Below are positions 24,164 to 35,109 of a stretch of 64,000 nucleotides of DNA, piece by piece. The translations under genes were made by a program, and so were the position numbers. The stretch is from Aporrectodea caliginosa (Eukaryota; Annelida; Clitellata; Crassiclitellata; Lumbricidae). Positions within the stretch are counted from its first letter, which is position 1; every line of letters begins with the position of its first letter. The stretch covers positions 124,001 to 188,000 of the forward strand of contig JACEVL010000832.1 in the NCBI GenBank assembly GCA_020284085.1. The letters are read 5' to 3'. Below the pieces are notes generated by a model that made no database searches, had not been told where the DNA came from, and saw nothing but the letters and a program-made list of their open reading frames with translations.

Positions 24164-24343
24164 CACTTATTATTATTCATCATATGTAGTTTGATAGCCT
24201 TTTTATAGGCTTACATCAGACTTGGGCTTAATGATAAAATTGAAAAAACGAGGGGCCCTGATGGACCGTGAAAAGTGTCTGCCCCGGGGCCCGATTTGGC
24301 TCTAATGATTTGTTGCAGGATTCGTCTGGCACGATGCCTATCG

Positions 24344-24603
24344 ATGATCCATTACCTCAGCCTTGGTTGGAAGCTGATTTGTTAAGTGGTATGAAATTTA
24401 TCAACAAGCAAAGGTATTATCGTGTGGTATATAAAGATAAGTCTGTGCGACCAGAATGGATACCTGAAGGTGATGTGAGTGACTTTTTGAAACGCCAGTT
24501 TCACATTAAACGAACTATGACAGGGAAAATTCGTAAACGTCCGACTCCTGTCAGATTTCAAGCTGAGCAACTTACGTCCGTTCATGAAGGGATCAATGAT
24601 TAG
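24344..24603 (+). CDS. pol: Pol polyprotein, 3' part (possible chromodomain)
   Basis: Continues the pol frame after the second copy of the 41-bp duplication and ends at TAG 24601-24603. It includes FINKQRYYRVVYKDKSVRPE followed by WIPEGDVSDFLKRQF, which has the spacing of a chromodomain-like C-terminal module (aromatic Y-R-V-x-Y, then P-E-W). Such modules can guide integration. Without the hAT it would join directly to IN. Confidence 0.8.
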
Positions 24604-24781
24604 TGTGGTTGGATACTATAAGCCAGGGTTATTCTATGATTTTGCTAGGATGATAGTTCTCCTTGGAATGACTTATTATTACGTCCGGAGACTATATAAC
24701 TTCCTCTTGTGGTTTGATTCAGCCATTGTGTATGATATGTGGTGCTTACATGCTGTGGTTCACAAGAGAGGTTATTATTAA
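24584..24781 (+). CDS. Small ORF overlapping pol end, uncertain
   Basis: 65 codons from ATG, overlapping the last 20 bases of pol in another frame; aromatic and hydrophobic (FARMIVLLGMTYYYVRRLYN). Could be chance or the start of an envelope-like reading frame. No family recognised. Confidence 0.25.
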   Translation: MKGSMISVVGYYKPGLFYDFARMIVLLGMTYYYVRRLYNFLLWFDSAIVYDMWCLHAVVHKRGYY

Positions 24782-25200
24782 TGTGCTTTTCTTTTTACGA
24801 GTATGTTTCGTTCCGACTGGCCAGTCATCTTATTGGTATATTTATCACTTTAGATAAATTCAGCACTAATTAAATCGACTATAATGTCGTGATTTTATAT
24901 TTTACTTCGTCACCATCATTTGGCTTTTATTGTTGATAGTATCCTGAGTTGTGCACATGTGGTGGGTTAGCCGCAACGCAGCGACTGAGAGTTTCAAGTC
25001 ATCTATACTTTCGTTTTCGGTATTATGACCTTGGCAATGGTTGTGGGCGTTATTTAAGTGTAAGGTGTTTTGTTAGTCACTTTTAGTGTATTTAGTTGTA
25101 TTGCGTGATCGTTGCTTGCTTCGATATATATTTGTCATTGTTGCATATTCATAATTGTCCTTTACTTTCGTATCGAGATATAATTTGTTCTTATTTATAG

Positions 25201-25804
25201 GCTGGATTTTCCGTCAGTATGGATATTTTCTCCATCATCCAGTGTTTTGACTCCTGTGTCCACGATTAGTACAGGTTTTCCGGATTTTCAGTGGTTTCAG
25301 ATTGTGGTGATTAGTTTATTGGTTCTCATTTTGTTGGTTGGGGTTTTTCGTAAACGGTGCAAGTGCTGTGTGACATCTACCAGTCCACAGGCTGTTTTTT
25401 TGGCTATTCATATAGGAAACGCAACTAACACGGTGGTTCTTCCTTGGCATAGACTTCACTTTGCTGTTAATGACTACGAGATCATGGCTTTAAGTGCTAT
25501 ATCGCAGGTTCGTCTTCAGCGTCATTGTTTATGGTCTAGTTTACTCTTTGATTGGCAAGTAGCTGTGTTACATAAACATTCGCAGATTCGTGTTGTATTG
25601 CCGCAGTCATTAAGAATTTCCTGCTCCACAGCTGGGAGATTGCGTCATATAATTGGAATTCATAAGCGTTACTACGTGAAACTTTTTATATCCAGTGCTG
25701 AATTCACTGTTCCTTTGGCTTTGGATGTATCAGCTGATTCTTCTACTGTTCCGTATTCACCTAGCATTGAGTTGGTTGATATTCAGTCTTTATCTAGTTA
25801 ATGT
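25201..25804 (+). CDS. ORF3 of gypsy element, membrane-anchored protein
   Basis: The frame opens directly at a consensus splice acceptor (ttgttcttatttatag, ends 25200) and has no in-frame ATG before its transmembrane segment (FQIVVISLLVLILLVGVF), which is followed by a basic/Cys stop-transfer stretch RKRCKCC and about 140 more residues. It ends with TAA after ...DIQSLSS. Position between pol and the 3' LTR is that of env in gypsy retroviruses, but size and topology (short N-terminus, one TM, long C-terminal tail) are unlike a class I envelope. Probably expressed from a spliced RNA; function unknown. Confidence 0.6.
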
Positions 25805-26031
25805 TTTGGTTGAACTAATGGATTTTGAGTTACATTGCATTTTATTATAGTTTGCTTGCTTTTGCTTATTTGACATTCTTATGAGTTGGACTTGATATTG
25901 GTTAGCATATGTATGTCGTGGTTTTTTGTTTATTACTGTATCTGCATCGTTATAGTTACGCTAAGTTGTCATTTTATGGTGATTATGATATATATCAATG
26001 ACCGCGGCACGGTCATTCACTTAGGGGGGCA

Positions 26032-26333
26032 TGTAGTGTAGTATGTAGGTGTGTAGTATCAGCCTAGGTGTGTGTGCAGTGACAGCGGTTGGCAAGCAGA
26101 GTTGGTAGCCTGAGTGGTGTGTGCAGGCAAGGGGTTATCTTGCCGGGGTATAAAACCAGTGTTTTGCGGAGCTGAGTTAGCGGTCGGTTAAATATACGAG
26201 TGTGGCTGCTGCTCACCTAGCATTGTGTAATCTGTAGCTTAGTGTATTATGATTAATAAAGGTAAACGTTCTATGCACAGTGTTGAGTTGTATTAGGTAG
26301 CGTTAAGTCTAGAACATCCGACAATAGAGACGC

Positions 26334-26337
<4 letters not shown>
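26032..26337 (+). repeat. 3' LTR of Ty3/gypsy element
   Basis: 306 bp, same as the 5' LTR by eye. Preceded by the polypurine tract and followed by a (TA)n tract (26338-26393), the right half of the target microsatellite. Confidence 0.95.
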
Positions 26338-26397
<60 letters not shown>

Positions 26398-26408
26398 TAG
26401 CCTATATA

Positions 26409-27789
26409 CACTGTGTCCGGAAAAATTCCGACCCCCACAGATGTGGTTAAAAAAACTATAGTAGATAATAATCGATTTAAAAAAATACAAAAGCATTTTC
26501 ATCTTGACATACTTACAAACGAAATTCTTTGTAATGTATTAACGGCCCCGTTTAAACTTACGTCATAGTGACGTATTTGAGTTTTATATTTTGTAAACAA
26601 AGTTGCAAGAAAATGGCGTTTAGCGAGGAAGACAAAATTGTTATAAAATTTTTACGCCAAAACAAGAAATATGGAGCCAAGAAGTTTCTGAAAAAATTTC
26701 CGAACAAGGGTTGGACATTAGGTGGACTAAAGTACCTTATACGAAAAATTGATCTAACCGAATCGTGTAAGCGTCGCAAGGGTAGCGGTAGACCGAGAGT
26801 TGCACGGACAACTGAAAATATCGAAAAAGTTGAGGATCTCGTTTTAAGTCAAGAAGATCGACCTCAATCACATCTAACGCTAAGAGAAATCGCTCGAGAG
26901 ACTGGAATTTCAAAAACTTCAGTGCACGAAATTGTCAAAAATGACCTTCATCTAAAGTGTTTAAAGAAAAGACGAGCGACTGAATTAACAGAAGCCAACA
27001 AGGAAGCACGGCTCGAGCGTTCAAGGATTTTGTTAGATCGCTATCCTGATGAAATGGTAAACTTTATTTGGTTTACAGACGAAAAGTTGTTTACCATCGC
27101 CACACCAAAGAACAGTCAAAATGATCGTCTGTACGTTGCCACCGGAACTCGGAAGAAAAACATCCCAGCTAATCGTTTGCTTAGTACTCGCCCAACATTC
27201 AGCCAGTCAGTAATGGTTTCAGTTGGTGTATCTGCTCTTGGTAAAACAGACATACATTTCATAGAACCTGGCGTTAAAATAAATGGAGCTTACTATCGAG
27301 ATTCTTTGTTGTTGGAAAAATTATTACCTGATATCAGGCAATATTCAGATTACTACACATTTCAACAAGATGGTGCTCCAGCTCACCGAGCACGTGAAAC
27401 TGTCGAACTGCTGATAAAGGAGACTCCAGATTTTATACCTCCAAATCTTTGGCCTCCAAACAGTCCGGACTTAAATCCTGTTGATTATAAAATTTGGGGA
27501 ATAATGCAGGAGAAGGTATACAAGACAAAGGTCAGAAACATTGAAGAACTCCGTGAGCGAATTGTTAATGCTTGGGATGAATTTGATCAACTGGTCGTCG
27601 ATGCTGCCGTTAGTCAGTGGCGTGTGCGTCTCGTAGCTTGTGTTGAAGCCAATGGCGGACATTTTGAACATAAATTATAGTTCACTAATATTTCAGGATT
27701 AAATTGTTTTTGGAATTTTAAAAATTGATGACAATTTACTAGTTCTCTCATTCGTATCTCAGGGGGTCGGAATTTTTCCGGACACAGTG
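26409..27789 (+). mobile_element. Intact mariner-type transposon (DD37D)
   Basis: TA target duplication (26407-26408, 27790-27791) and perfect 28-bp inverted repeats beginning CACTGTGTCCGGAAAAATTC. 1381 bp with one intact transposase gene. A shrunken relative lies at 29744-30525. Perfect ends plus an open gene suggest recent mobility. Confidence 0.95.
26613..27680 (+). CDS. Mariner-family transposase, DD37D type
   Basis: 355 codons from the ATG of MAFSEEDKIVIKFL; the frame is open 15 codons upstream but without ATG. N-terminal helix-turn-helix DNA-binding region (LTLREIARETGISKTSVHEI). Catalytic triad: D in WFTDEKLF, D in FQQDGAPAH, and D in SPDLNPVDYKIW. I count 37 residues between the second and third D, the DD37D (maT-like) spacing. 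Cuts and pastes its own element at TA sites. Length normal for the family; no frame damage seen. Confidence 0.95.
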   Translation: MAFSEEDKIVIKFLRQNKKYGAKKFLKKFPNKGWTLGGLKYLIRKIDLTESCKRRKGSGRPRVARTTENIEKVEDLVLSQEDRPQSHLTLREIARETGISKTSVHEIVKNDLHLKCLKKRRATELTEANKEARLERSRILLDRYPDEMVNFIWFTDEKLFTIATPKNSQNDRLYVATGTRKKNIPANRLLSTRPTFSQSVMVSVGVSALGKTDIHFIEPGVKINGAYYRDSLLLEKLLPDIRQYSDYYTFQQDGAPAHRARETVELLIKETPDFIPPNLWPPNSPDLNPVDYKIWGIMQEKVYKTKVRNIEELRERIVNAWDEFDQLVVDAAVSQWRVRLVACVEANGGHFEHKL

Positions 27790-27791
27790 TA

Positions 27792-28211
27792 TATACCAAC
27801 GAATAGGCCTTTTGAGAATAGCAGCTTCATAAGTTCATGCCATTCACGTCTTTCATTGGCTTCCTATAGAATTTAAAATAAATTTAAACGGGTTGTCTGG
27901 CATATAAAGTCCTCACAACGAGCGCTTCAGTCTAATTTCAACCACTAGTCTTTCCTTAAATTGCGCCATGCAGTCTGCAAGCTTCGTGTTTGGGTCTATT
28001 GGTTGAGCCTCGATATAGCAATGCCATGGGCTCTCGTGCATACCATTTCGCTGCCCCTAAGAAATAGAACCGACTACCAAAGTTTGTCCGAAGTGCGAAC
28101 TCTTTCCCTTTCTGTAAGAAACGCCTGAAATGTTACTATTTCTCATTGGCTTGCAAGAATTTGATCTTCAAATTAACCGCGCCACCAATTTGCATTTCTC
28201 TGTGCCCTTGC

Positions 28212-28213
<2 letters not shown>
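27792..28213 (+). mobile_element. LINE 3' end, plus strand, unit 1
   Basis: Contains GSRAYHFAAPKK...RLPKFVRSANSF (one stop inside), the post-RT C-terminal signature, and ends in a (CAG/TAG)n tail. Same insertion at 39193-39513 and 57690-57960, in each case upstream of an E4 exon, so it predates the duplication of these units. Confidence 0.7.
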
Positions 28214-28261
<48 letters not shown>

Positions 28262-28318
28262 CAGTAGCAGTAGCAGTAGCAGTAGCAGTAGCAGTGGCAG
28301 TGGCAGTGGCAGTGGCAG

Positions 28319-28365
<47 letters not shown>

Positions 28366-28366
28366 T
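28214..28366. repeat. (TAG)n/(CAG)n/(TGG CAG)n microsatellite
   Basis: Trinucleotide array growing from the LINE 3' tail. The same site in the beta and delta units holds 0.5-kb and 1.1-kb arrays. Confidence 0.95.
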
Positions 28367-28638
28367 AAAAACCACTTATTTGCAGAAAACAAAATAGCCA
28401 AATGTGTACTCGCACAGTCAAAAATATGAAGTACAAAAATAACTCTTCTTTAACCGCTGAGAACAACAGCCGTTTTCTGCCTGATTTTTCTCTTGCCATC
28501 TCGCTCCCATGTAGCAGTGAGATCAACTCACTCTGAGCCAATGCCCGGTTTTTACCCCGTTGTACAGCGCTTCCCGTTTATTACGTTCACTGATCGCTAA
28601 CATTCGTTCTCTATAGCATAAATATGTCTTTTTTGTAG

Positions 28639-28694
28639 GCTATTATTGCGATTGGACCAAGGCATATTGTTGGGATTGGTCTTGGTTGGGATAA
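28639..28694 (+). CDS. Peptide gene alpha, mature-peptide exon (E4)
   Basis: Acceptor tcttttttgtag ends at 28638. Two bases complete an Arg codon from a missing E3, then 17 codons and TAA. Two cysteines (C-x6-C), four Trp, and a C-terminal Gly directly before the stop, the usual donor for peptide amidation. Flanks (acceptor, 3' UTR block gatcggtcgtcgcctgcc, poly(A) signal) align with beta and delta. No E1-E3 found upstream in the window: the region is occupied by the mariner and gypsy insertions, so this copy is orphaned or its other exons lie further left. Secreted by analogy with its paralogs; activity unknown. Confidence 0.65.
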
Positions 28695-28982
28695 GTGATT
28701 GACCTGATCGGTCGTCGCCTGCCCTACTTACTGACCGGTTTACGTTGACAGTGACTCTACAGGCTTGTTCTGTCAAGCGGACGATCTCGCACAAGACCGT
28801 TGACCGTTGGGCTTATGTTGTGATAAGTCAGTGCGCTTTTGAAAACCTCATAGAAATTTTGAAAACTTACACTCTAGCCAACGGATCTACTGTAGGATCT
28901 GACGCTCATTTGGTTATACAATATATATATGTATATATAATTATCAATTAGTGACGTTAGTAAATTGGCTGCGATGGGTATG

Positions 28983-28988
28983 AATAAA
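28983..28988 (+). terminator. Poly(A) signal, gene alpha
   Basis: AATAAA followed by tgattttcattgtctttggt (T/GT-rich). The identical arrangement is conserved at 41351 (beta) and 60069 (delta). Confidence 0.6.
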
Positions 28989-29743
28989 TGATTTTCATTG
29001 TCTTTGGTCATTTGTCAAGTGCATTGGTCCCCTTAGTGCTAGACCAAGTGCTCTTATATCCTCGTTTAGGCACCCCGACAAACTAGCCACGACAAAATAG
29101 CCACGACATACCAGCTCAAATGTTTTATGGAATCATTAATGTTATTGCGACAACTACTAGCAGCATACAATGTTAGACTACGACGCAAAAACTTCTAAGG
29201 TATCTTTTGTTAATGTTTTTCAACTAGCTCCAATGAACGTTTGTGTCTGTTTAGTTTGCATTTATCTAAATACCAAGATTATGAAAACAATTTTGAAGGT
29301 TATCCATTAACCCTCATGCGAACAAGGCAAAATGCAAACTTAATTTGAACAAAGTCGTCGGTTTTTTGAATGGGTTCTTTCATAGGTGCGGCTGTCGGAT
29401 CTCTGCAAGATTTTGCAACATGTTATTAGAATAACAGAAAATAATAATTTACCATGCGATCCAAGAAATTAAATCATTTCTATGATGAATTTGAAACTAA
29501 ATGTTCGGCTATATTATTTTGTGGGACAGTCTGTCAAAAACGTTTGATCGACTCAATGATAATCTAGGTACAAGAAAGAGAAGGGAAAGGAACCCCATTC
29601 CTTTAAAATAATTGGCATCTGATTGGTGGGTGTTATGTTCAAATGCTACATGACTCGTTTTCTAGAAAAATCTCTCACAAAATAATGATGATGATGATGA
29701 TGTATGATGATGATCTTGATCTTGATTTGCTTCGATCATGATA

Positions 29744-30525
29744 CACGGTGATTCATTAAAAAACGGCAGGTCCATTGGTTAGCATAACTCATGTAGATGA
29801 TTGATCAATTTTATTGCAATTTCAGAACAATGACGCTTGATGCTCTAGCCAAGTGCTACATCAATTGTTTCACATTCAAAGCCAAAATGACGTAACGCGA
29901 ATGACGAAACTAATGACGTCACGATTTATCTCGACAAAATGGTGTTTCGTCTCTGAAGAAGATAAACATGCTATAACATTTCTAAGAAAGAATGATGCAA
30001 CGGTCAATGGACAATATTACAGAGATGTTCTACTAAAACAGGGCCTTTTACCAGACATTCGTGACATTACCGATGAGTATTGTTTCTTCCAGCAGGATAG
30101 CGCTCCTGCGCACAGAGCACGGGACACTGTTGCGTTACTGGAAACTGAAACACCTGATTTCATCCCGCCTACTTTGTGGCCACCCAACAGCCCTGATTTA
30201 AATCCAATGGACTATAAGATATGGATTGTCATGCAAGAGAAGGTCTACAGATCTCGAATATGTGATGTCAGTGAGTTGCGAAGTCGAATTGTGGAGGCAG
30301 GGACGAAATGGATCAGCGCATCATTGATGAATCAGTCAAACAGTGGCGTACTCGTCTTCGCGCATGCGTTGCTTCCAAAGGGGGTCTTATTTGAACATAA
30401 ACTTTAACTTCCTAATGTTTAGAAATAACTCCTCTGTCTTCCTGTAAAATTTCTTTCACATAGCATGACATTTGACGGAGTTACATTGAAATATGCAGGG
30501 GGACGTTTTTTAATGAATCACCGTG
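29744..30525 (+). mobile_element. Deleted DD37D mariner derivative
   Basis: TA target sites (29742-29743, 30526-30527) and perfect 22-bp inverted repeats starting CACGGTGATTCATTAAAAAA. 782 bp; the centre of the transposase has been lost. Confidence 0.9.
29940..30407 (+). pseudogene. Mariner transposase, internally deleted
   Basis: Starts SEEDKHAITFLRKN, then jumps to NGQYYRDVLLKQGLLPDIR, deleting the helix-turn-helix and the first catalytic D. It keeps FFQQDSAPAH and SPDLNPMDYKIW with the same 37-residue spacing. Frameshifts near both ends. A relative of the 26613-27680 transposase, not its direct copy (different TIRs). Confidence 0.88.
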
Positions 30526-31479
30526 TATATACTGTGCTGCAGACGAACAGTGAGACAGCATGTGCAGCATAGATCTGTACCGCGTTTTCTACCGTTCTTC
30601 TTGCCAAACAGGTAGCCTCGGCGTTTTGTATCCTCCTCTTCCTGCATCAGAATCTGTTGAGTAACAATCTGAAATTCGGCAGCCAAGATTGCGCGCCGCA
30701 CTGCTTCTGACTGTGACTTGCTTGCTCTGGTATAGTGATCCACGCTGCTATGATAGATCTCGTCAGCTATTTCAAGAACAAGTTCCGTTTGAAGCGCTTA
30801 TTCATCTCGCATTCTGGATTGTTCCATATCCAGATGATCACTACATTGAGGGTCGAAATGTCAACGACATTACATTGAAGAAGCAGACACCTGGCCATCT
30901 GTTAGTCTTACGTTTGACAGACTCAGCCAGTAGTATTATCTTCAGTGCCTCCTAAGCACTCAGTCTTTTAGGTCGTTTAGATGTGCTCATTTGTTGCTCA
31001 ACAATATAGCAACAAAGTCTTAGAACCGATTTGAGAATATATAGTATTTAAAAAGTTATGCAACAAATATGTCCAGGGGGTCTGGCCAGCCCCCATGTTC
31101 GGATGAGGGTTAAAGAATGACGGATTCGCCGCAAGTTGCAATGAGAGATTTTCGGTCGTCGGTTTTGTTGAACGTACTTCGCTTTCAAAGCTTGCGGCTC
31201 TCGGATCTCTGCAAGATAACGCGCCATATCTACATGCATCTCCACACGATCACCACATTTTAGATGCGGTGCTCTGATTTTCAGGGCTATATTGTTTAGG
31301 GCTATTTTGTCTGGAGCCATTTAGTCTTGGGCCACAAACGAAGAGGTGTCTGTTGTCGCTATCCTAGTAGGTGCCAGAAAGAGATGGGAATGGAACCCCA
31401 TCCTTAAAAAATTTGGGCATATTTGTTGTTTACGGATTACTCTATGGGAATCGCAGGGGTTATCCATCCCAGTGTCGAC

Positions 31480-31480
31480 A

Positions 31481-31549
<69 letters not shown>

Positions 31550-31570
31550 TTGATGATGATGATGATGAGC
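31480..31570. repeat. (GAT)n microsatellite, unit 1
   Basis: GAT array after gtgtcgacattt; paralogous array at 42039-42081. Confidence 0.95.
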
Positions 31571-33104
31571 TTAGCTCTGCTCGTCCATTTTCAGTCATGG
31601 CCAATCGTTGGTGATGAGTTTAATGTCTCTCCTTCGAGGTATTCCCCTTGCGAGTCACACAGCGCATCTGAAACAAATAAAGGGAACAAAGTTGTACAGC
31701 CAACAACATTTCCGGTACACTCTCTCACATTTTGCATGAATGGAAAAAGATGAAAGTAATAAAAAGTATTCAAACAAACACAGAAATATACATATTGTCA
31801 TCGTATCAATGGCTGACTGGAAGGATGTTTTGGATGGGCTTTGCAGGATGAGGAAGGTATGATTTCCCATTGCTGTAAACTGCTGGTGACGTTTTCCCTT
31901 CTGCACTCTCCGATTTTGTCGTTCATTTCTGTAGTCCATAAGAAGAAAAGGTCAAAGGTCGATACGACACACGATACGAGCACAAGGACTGCAGCTCCTC
32001 GGTAAACACAAACAACGAAGCTAAAAGTCGAAGTTTAGATAAACCTAGTGCGGTTCAAATCTTACTTAACTGAAATACAACTCAAGATCTTCTTAGTTTG
32101 CAAACTGAACACAAGAAAACAGATCTCGTCAGATCACCATAAAACCAAGCTATGGCAAACCATAAACATGGCTTAGGTCTTATATTCTCCAGCAACTCCT
32201 TTTCAAATTCAAGCATAGTCAGTTAATTCATCATGCATTACCAAGCAACCGTACACATTCATTCTTGCATACCGAAAGACACAGTTACGAAGAATAAGCA
32301 ATACATATCCATACACAGTGCTACAGTTATGATACACCTAATAATAGTAGGCAATCAAGATAATTTATACGTATTTTCTTACCAGACAGCGTTTAAATTT
32401 TATTTTGTATTGACCATTGTTGCTATCGCGTTTGCCCTATCTAATAAGTCGCTCTATATGTGTAAACTATATTTTAACAATAACCAACTCGGATTAATCA
32501 GTAGGCCTACTTTATAAAACCACAGGAACACATTATTATGAATAAATTGGTATGCAAACATTTCGTTCTCATTTCGATGATCCTTATCCAGTTTTCAGAA
32601 TTTGTAAAATTGGGGCTGGGTTAGAACGTGTGTGAAATCACATTAGTTTGAAAGGTGCGAAGCCTTTGTTGATGACGTGTATACTGTGACGGCGTGCCCA
32701 AACGGGATATCGGCGTTCTGTTTTTAAGGTTTAGTGGAGGAAGGAACCTGCTCTTCGATATTTGATTTTTGGTTCAAATCCCGACGAAATGAGCCTGATA
32801 ATTAATCGCACTCGGAGTCCCATTTCTTCATAGTACGGAGTCGGCCTGTAATTAATTTTGGTCTGTAACTTCATCGAGGAAGAACGGCAGGAAACCCGAG
32901 GATCGAGGTAGTCTGATATCAGCGCCGGGAGGGGAGTCCTCTACCACGGTCGCTGTGTCCGGGGCTCTCATGAGTGACAGACTACCCACAGGCATGCATT
33001 CATCTTGCTCTCTGCTTTCACCTCTTGCACTTCCAAACGGATGTCACAAAGATCACGGATAATAAGAATTCGATACACGAAGGCCCTCAGCAATCTTTTC
33101 TTCG
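31571..33104. other. No gene recognised (unit 1 spacer)
   Basis: Intergenic spacer with only short frames. A B-box-like ggttcaaatccc lies at about 32774 without a convincing tRNA fold. Confidence 0.5.
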
Positions 33105-33490
33105 TCTTTTTCTGTCTCTTCTTCTCTTTCTTTCTTCTTTTTCTTCTTTTTCCTCTACTCCCTCTTCTTCCTCTTCTTCTTCCTCTTGTTCTTGTTCTTG
33201 TTCTTCTTGTTCTAGTTCTTGTTCTTCTTCTTGTTCTTCTTCCTCTTAATCTTCGAAATGTTCTTCTTCGAAATCTTGTTCTTCGAAATCTTCTTCGAAT
33301 TCTTGTTCAAAATCTTCTTCTTCGAAATCTTCTTCGAATTCTTGTTCAAAATCTTCTTCGAATTCTTCCTATTCTTCTCCTTCTTCTTCGAATTTTTTTT
33401 CGAAATTTTCTTCTTCTTCGAATTCTTCTTCTTCGAATTCTTTTTCTTATTCTTCGCATTCTTCTGCTTCGTCGCATTCTTCGATTTTGG
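33105..33490. repeat. (TTC)n/(TTCTTCGAA)n array, unit 1
   Basis: Pyrimidine-rich array; the beta-gamma spacer has the paralogous array at 43023-43215. Followed in both by gttcagcatgtatcgatcat. Confidence 0.9.
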
Positions 33491-33989
33491 CTAGGGTATA
33501 CTCTCTCGCTTAGAGCCTATCAGTTCAGCATGTATCGATCATAACCTACTGTAGCTAGGCTATGAAATTACCATTGTCGACTGGACAAGTGTTGGTATCT
33601 TGGTTTCTTTTAGGCAGGAGAAGATATACAGCTATAAGGAAAGTGACCAATAAAATCCAGTCACGAGAGATTATAATTATTAATATAAATAGGAAATGAT
33701 GTGAGGCGTGGTCCTGTATCTGTAACAAGCAATTTCAACTACATGAACCTAGGTGAATCATGCAGTAATCTCTTAGCCTATAATGTCACCTTTTAAAGAA
33801 GACTGAAGTCAAGTATTTTACTCCCAGTAAAAATTCTGCGAGATAGCTCCCTTCTCAACATCGGTTTCCAGATCAAGGCCCAAACTCAGCCCGGCAGTTT
33901 TGAGTTTGTGATAATATATTCGTTTATTGATCAAGCAGGAAGACACAACGCTTCACAACTTACGTCATAGAAAAGCTACTGTAAAGAAA

Positions 33990-34390
33990 ATGAAGGGAAT
34001 ACTGTTAGACTTATTAAGATTTGGGTCAACGTGATGGCTTAAAAATACGCCTGTGATTATTACTACTGGGTATAAAGTTCTTAGAGTGGTTTGGCGGAAG
34101 TACAAAGTCGTGTGCACGAGGGCGGAGAGCGTAGGGTCGCAGCACAGGTGGCGGAAAGAAGCGGCGTAGGGCGTGCATCTCATTCCAGATGATGGACTGG
34201 AGGAGGCGGTCCTCATCTGACGAGACTCACTCCTCCATGGTTGCGGTTTCAGATGGTAGATAACTCAGGCGTGCAGTTCTTGCAAGAAACCGTTCAAGGC
34301 TGTTGCGATCAGCTGCTGACGCTAGGCCCACCATGCTGGTGCCGCGTAGAGCAACCTTGAGACGGTGGTGGCCTTGGCAACCAGGTGTGA
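33990..34390 (-). mobile_element. LINE post-RT fragment
   Basis: Minus-strand frames read KATTVSRLLYAAPAWW and, further on, LRPRAHDFVLPP-type sequence with frameshifts; same family as 9494-10130 and 36781-37330. Confidence 0.65.
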
Positions 34391-34772
34391 TCGACTACGA
34401 GGATTTATCGCTCTGTAAACTTTCCAAAATTCGATATTTCCATATTTGATAAAGCCTAAGTTATTTTTGTACTGCAGCTTTCACGTCTCATCGATAAACA
34501 AATATCTGTTGCGCCTAAACAATATCCATAAGTCTCTCCATTTTGCCGCCGGTTGCTACAGGTTGTTACAATAACAATCGATAAATCTAATTATTAAACC
34601 TGTATACTCTCGAGTGATACGCAATGAATAGGTAGGAGATTGAGCTAAACGATAAATGGGAAAATCAGACAATTCAGGAGTAGAAGGATGAAGAAGAAGA
34701 AGATATTGTGGTATGCATATATGATTGAAAGGAATGTGTCCGTTCACCCTGATGTTCTTAGCTCGTGTCGTG

Positions 34773-34907
34773 TATAAATACACGGCGCTCTTTCGGTTTG
34801 ACGACTTGCAGATGTAAAAAGACAGCCACATTAAGAGCCGACACAGAGCTTTGGACCGATTGCTTCCCACCATCTTGAACTGCACATCTGATTACGTATG
34901 AACATGG
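34773..34907 (+). promoter_or_regulatory. Extra TATA promoter and 5' UTR exon (E1)
   Basis: TATAAATA at 34773-34780, then a 5' UTR exon like those of beta, gamma and delta (agagccgacaca...ggaccgattgcttccc) ending at donor GTAAGT (34908). The donor end is duplicated locally: the block cacatctgattacgtatgaa recurs about 56 bases later with a second GTAAGT at 34961. No E2 follows before the beta promoter at 36636. It may be the first exon of a lost gene or an alternative beta start. Confidence 0.6.
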
Positions 34908-35109
34908 GTAAGTATCTGGTGCGTCTTTGTCTATACAGCACATCTGATTACGTATGAACTGTAAGTATCTGGTGCGTCTTTCTCAGCAACGACACCATTT
35001 TAAGACAAGAACAAGGATAGCTCATGCGAAGAAATACCGGTACATACTCTGTTCCGTCACAGTGTGCTAGCGCAAAAATGACGATTCACAAAGATAGAGA
35101 AATAACAAA

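Larger units (their letters stand above)
20629..24302 (+). mobile_element. hAT element copy 1, inserted in pol
   Basis: Splits pol; flanked by an exact 41-bp duplication of pol (20588-20628 and 24303-24343). Homologous over its length to the hAT at 51000-52873, in opposite orientation. Relative to that copy it lacks the outer about 26 bp of one end and about 10 bp of the other, so neither true hAT terminus is present. Both ends still hold the GGGCCCCGGGGC palindrome. Contains a transposase N-terminus (21119-21316), a 1.8-kb insertion (21458-23256) and an (ATT)n tract (24040-24180). Confidence 0.85.
14971..26337 (+). mobile_element. Full-length Ty3/gypsy LTR retrotransposon
   Basis: Order: LTR, gag, pol (PR-RT-RH-IN), ORF3, polypurine tract (ttaggggggca, 26021-26031), LTR. 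A 3.67-kb hAT element inside pol makes it 11.4 kb; about 7.7 kb without it. The primer-binding site region starts right after the LTR (actggtggacaaccgggg) but I do not recognise the tRNA. Coding frames other than the hAT split and one UAG are open, consistent with youth. Confidence 0.93.
29071..31335. mobile_element. Mutator-like element remnant, unit 1
   Basis: Left end ggcaccccgacaaactagcc with gacaaaatagcc repeats; right end (31270-31335) inverted: gggctattttgtctggagcc, then atttagtcttgggcc. The beta unit holds a shorter version (41440-41895). A mariner derivative and other sequence are inserted in this copy. Target duplications not found. Confidence 0.5.
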
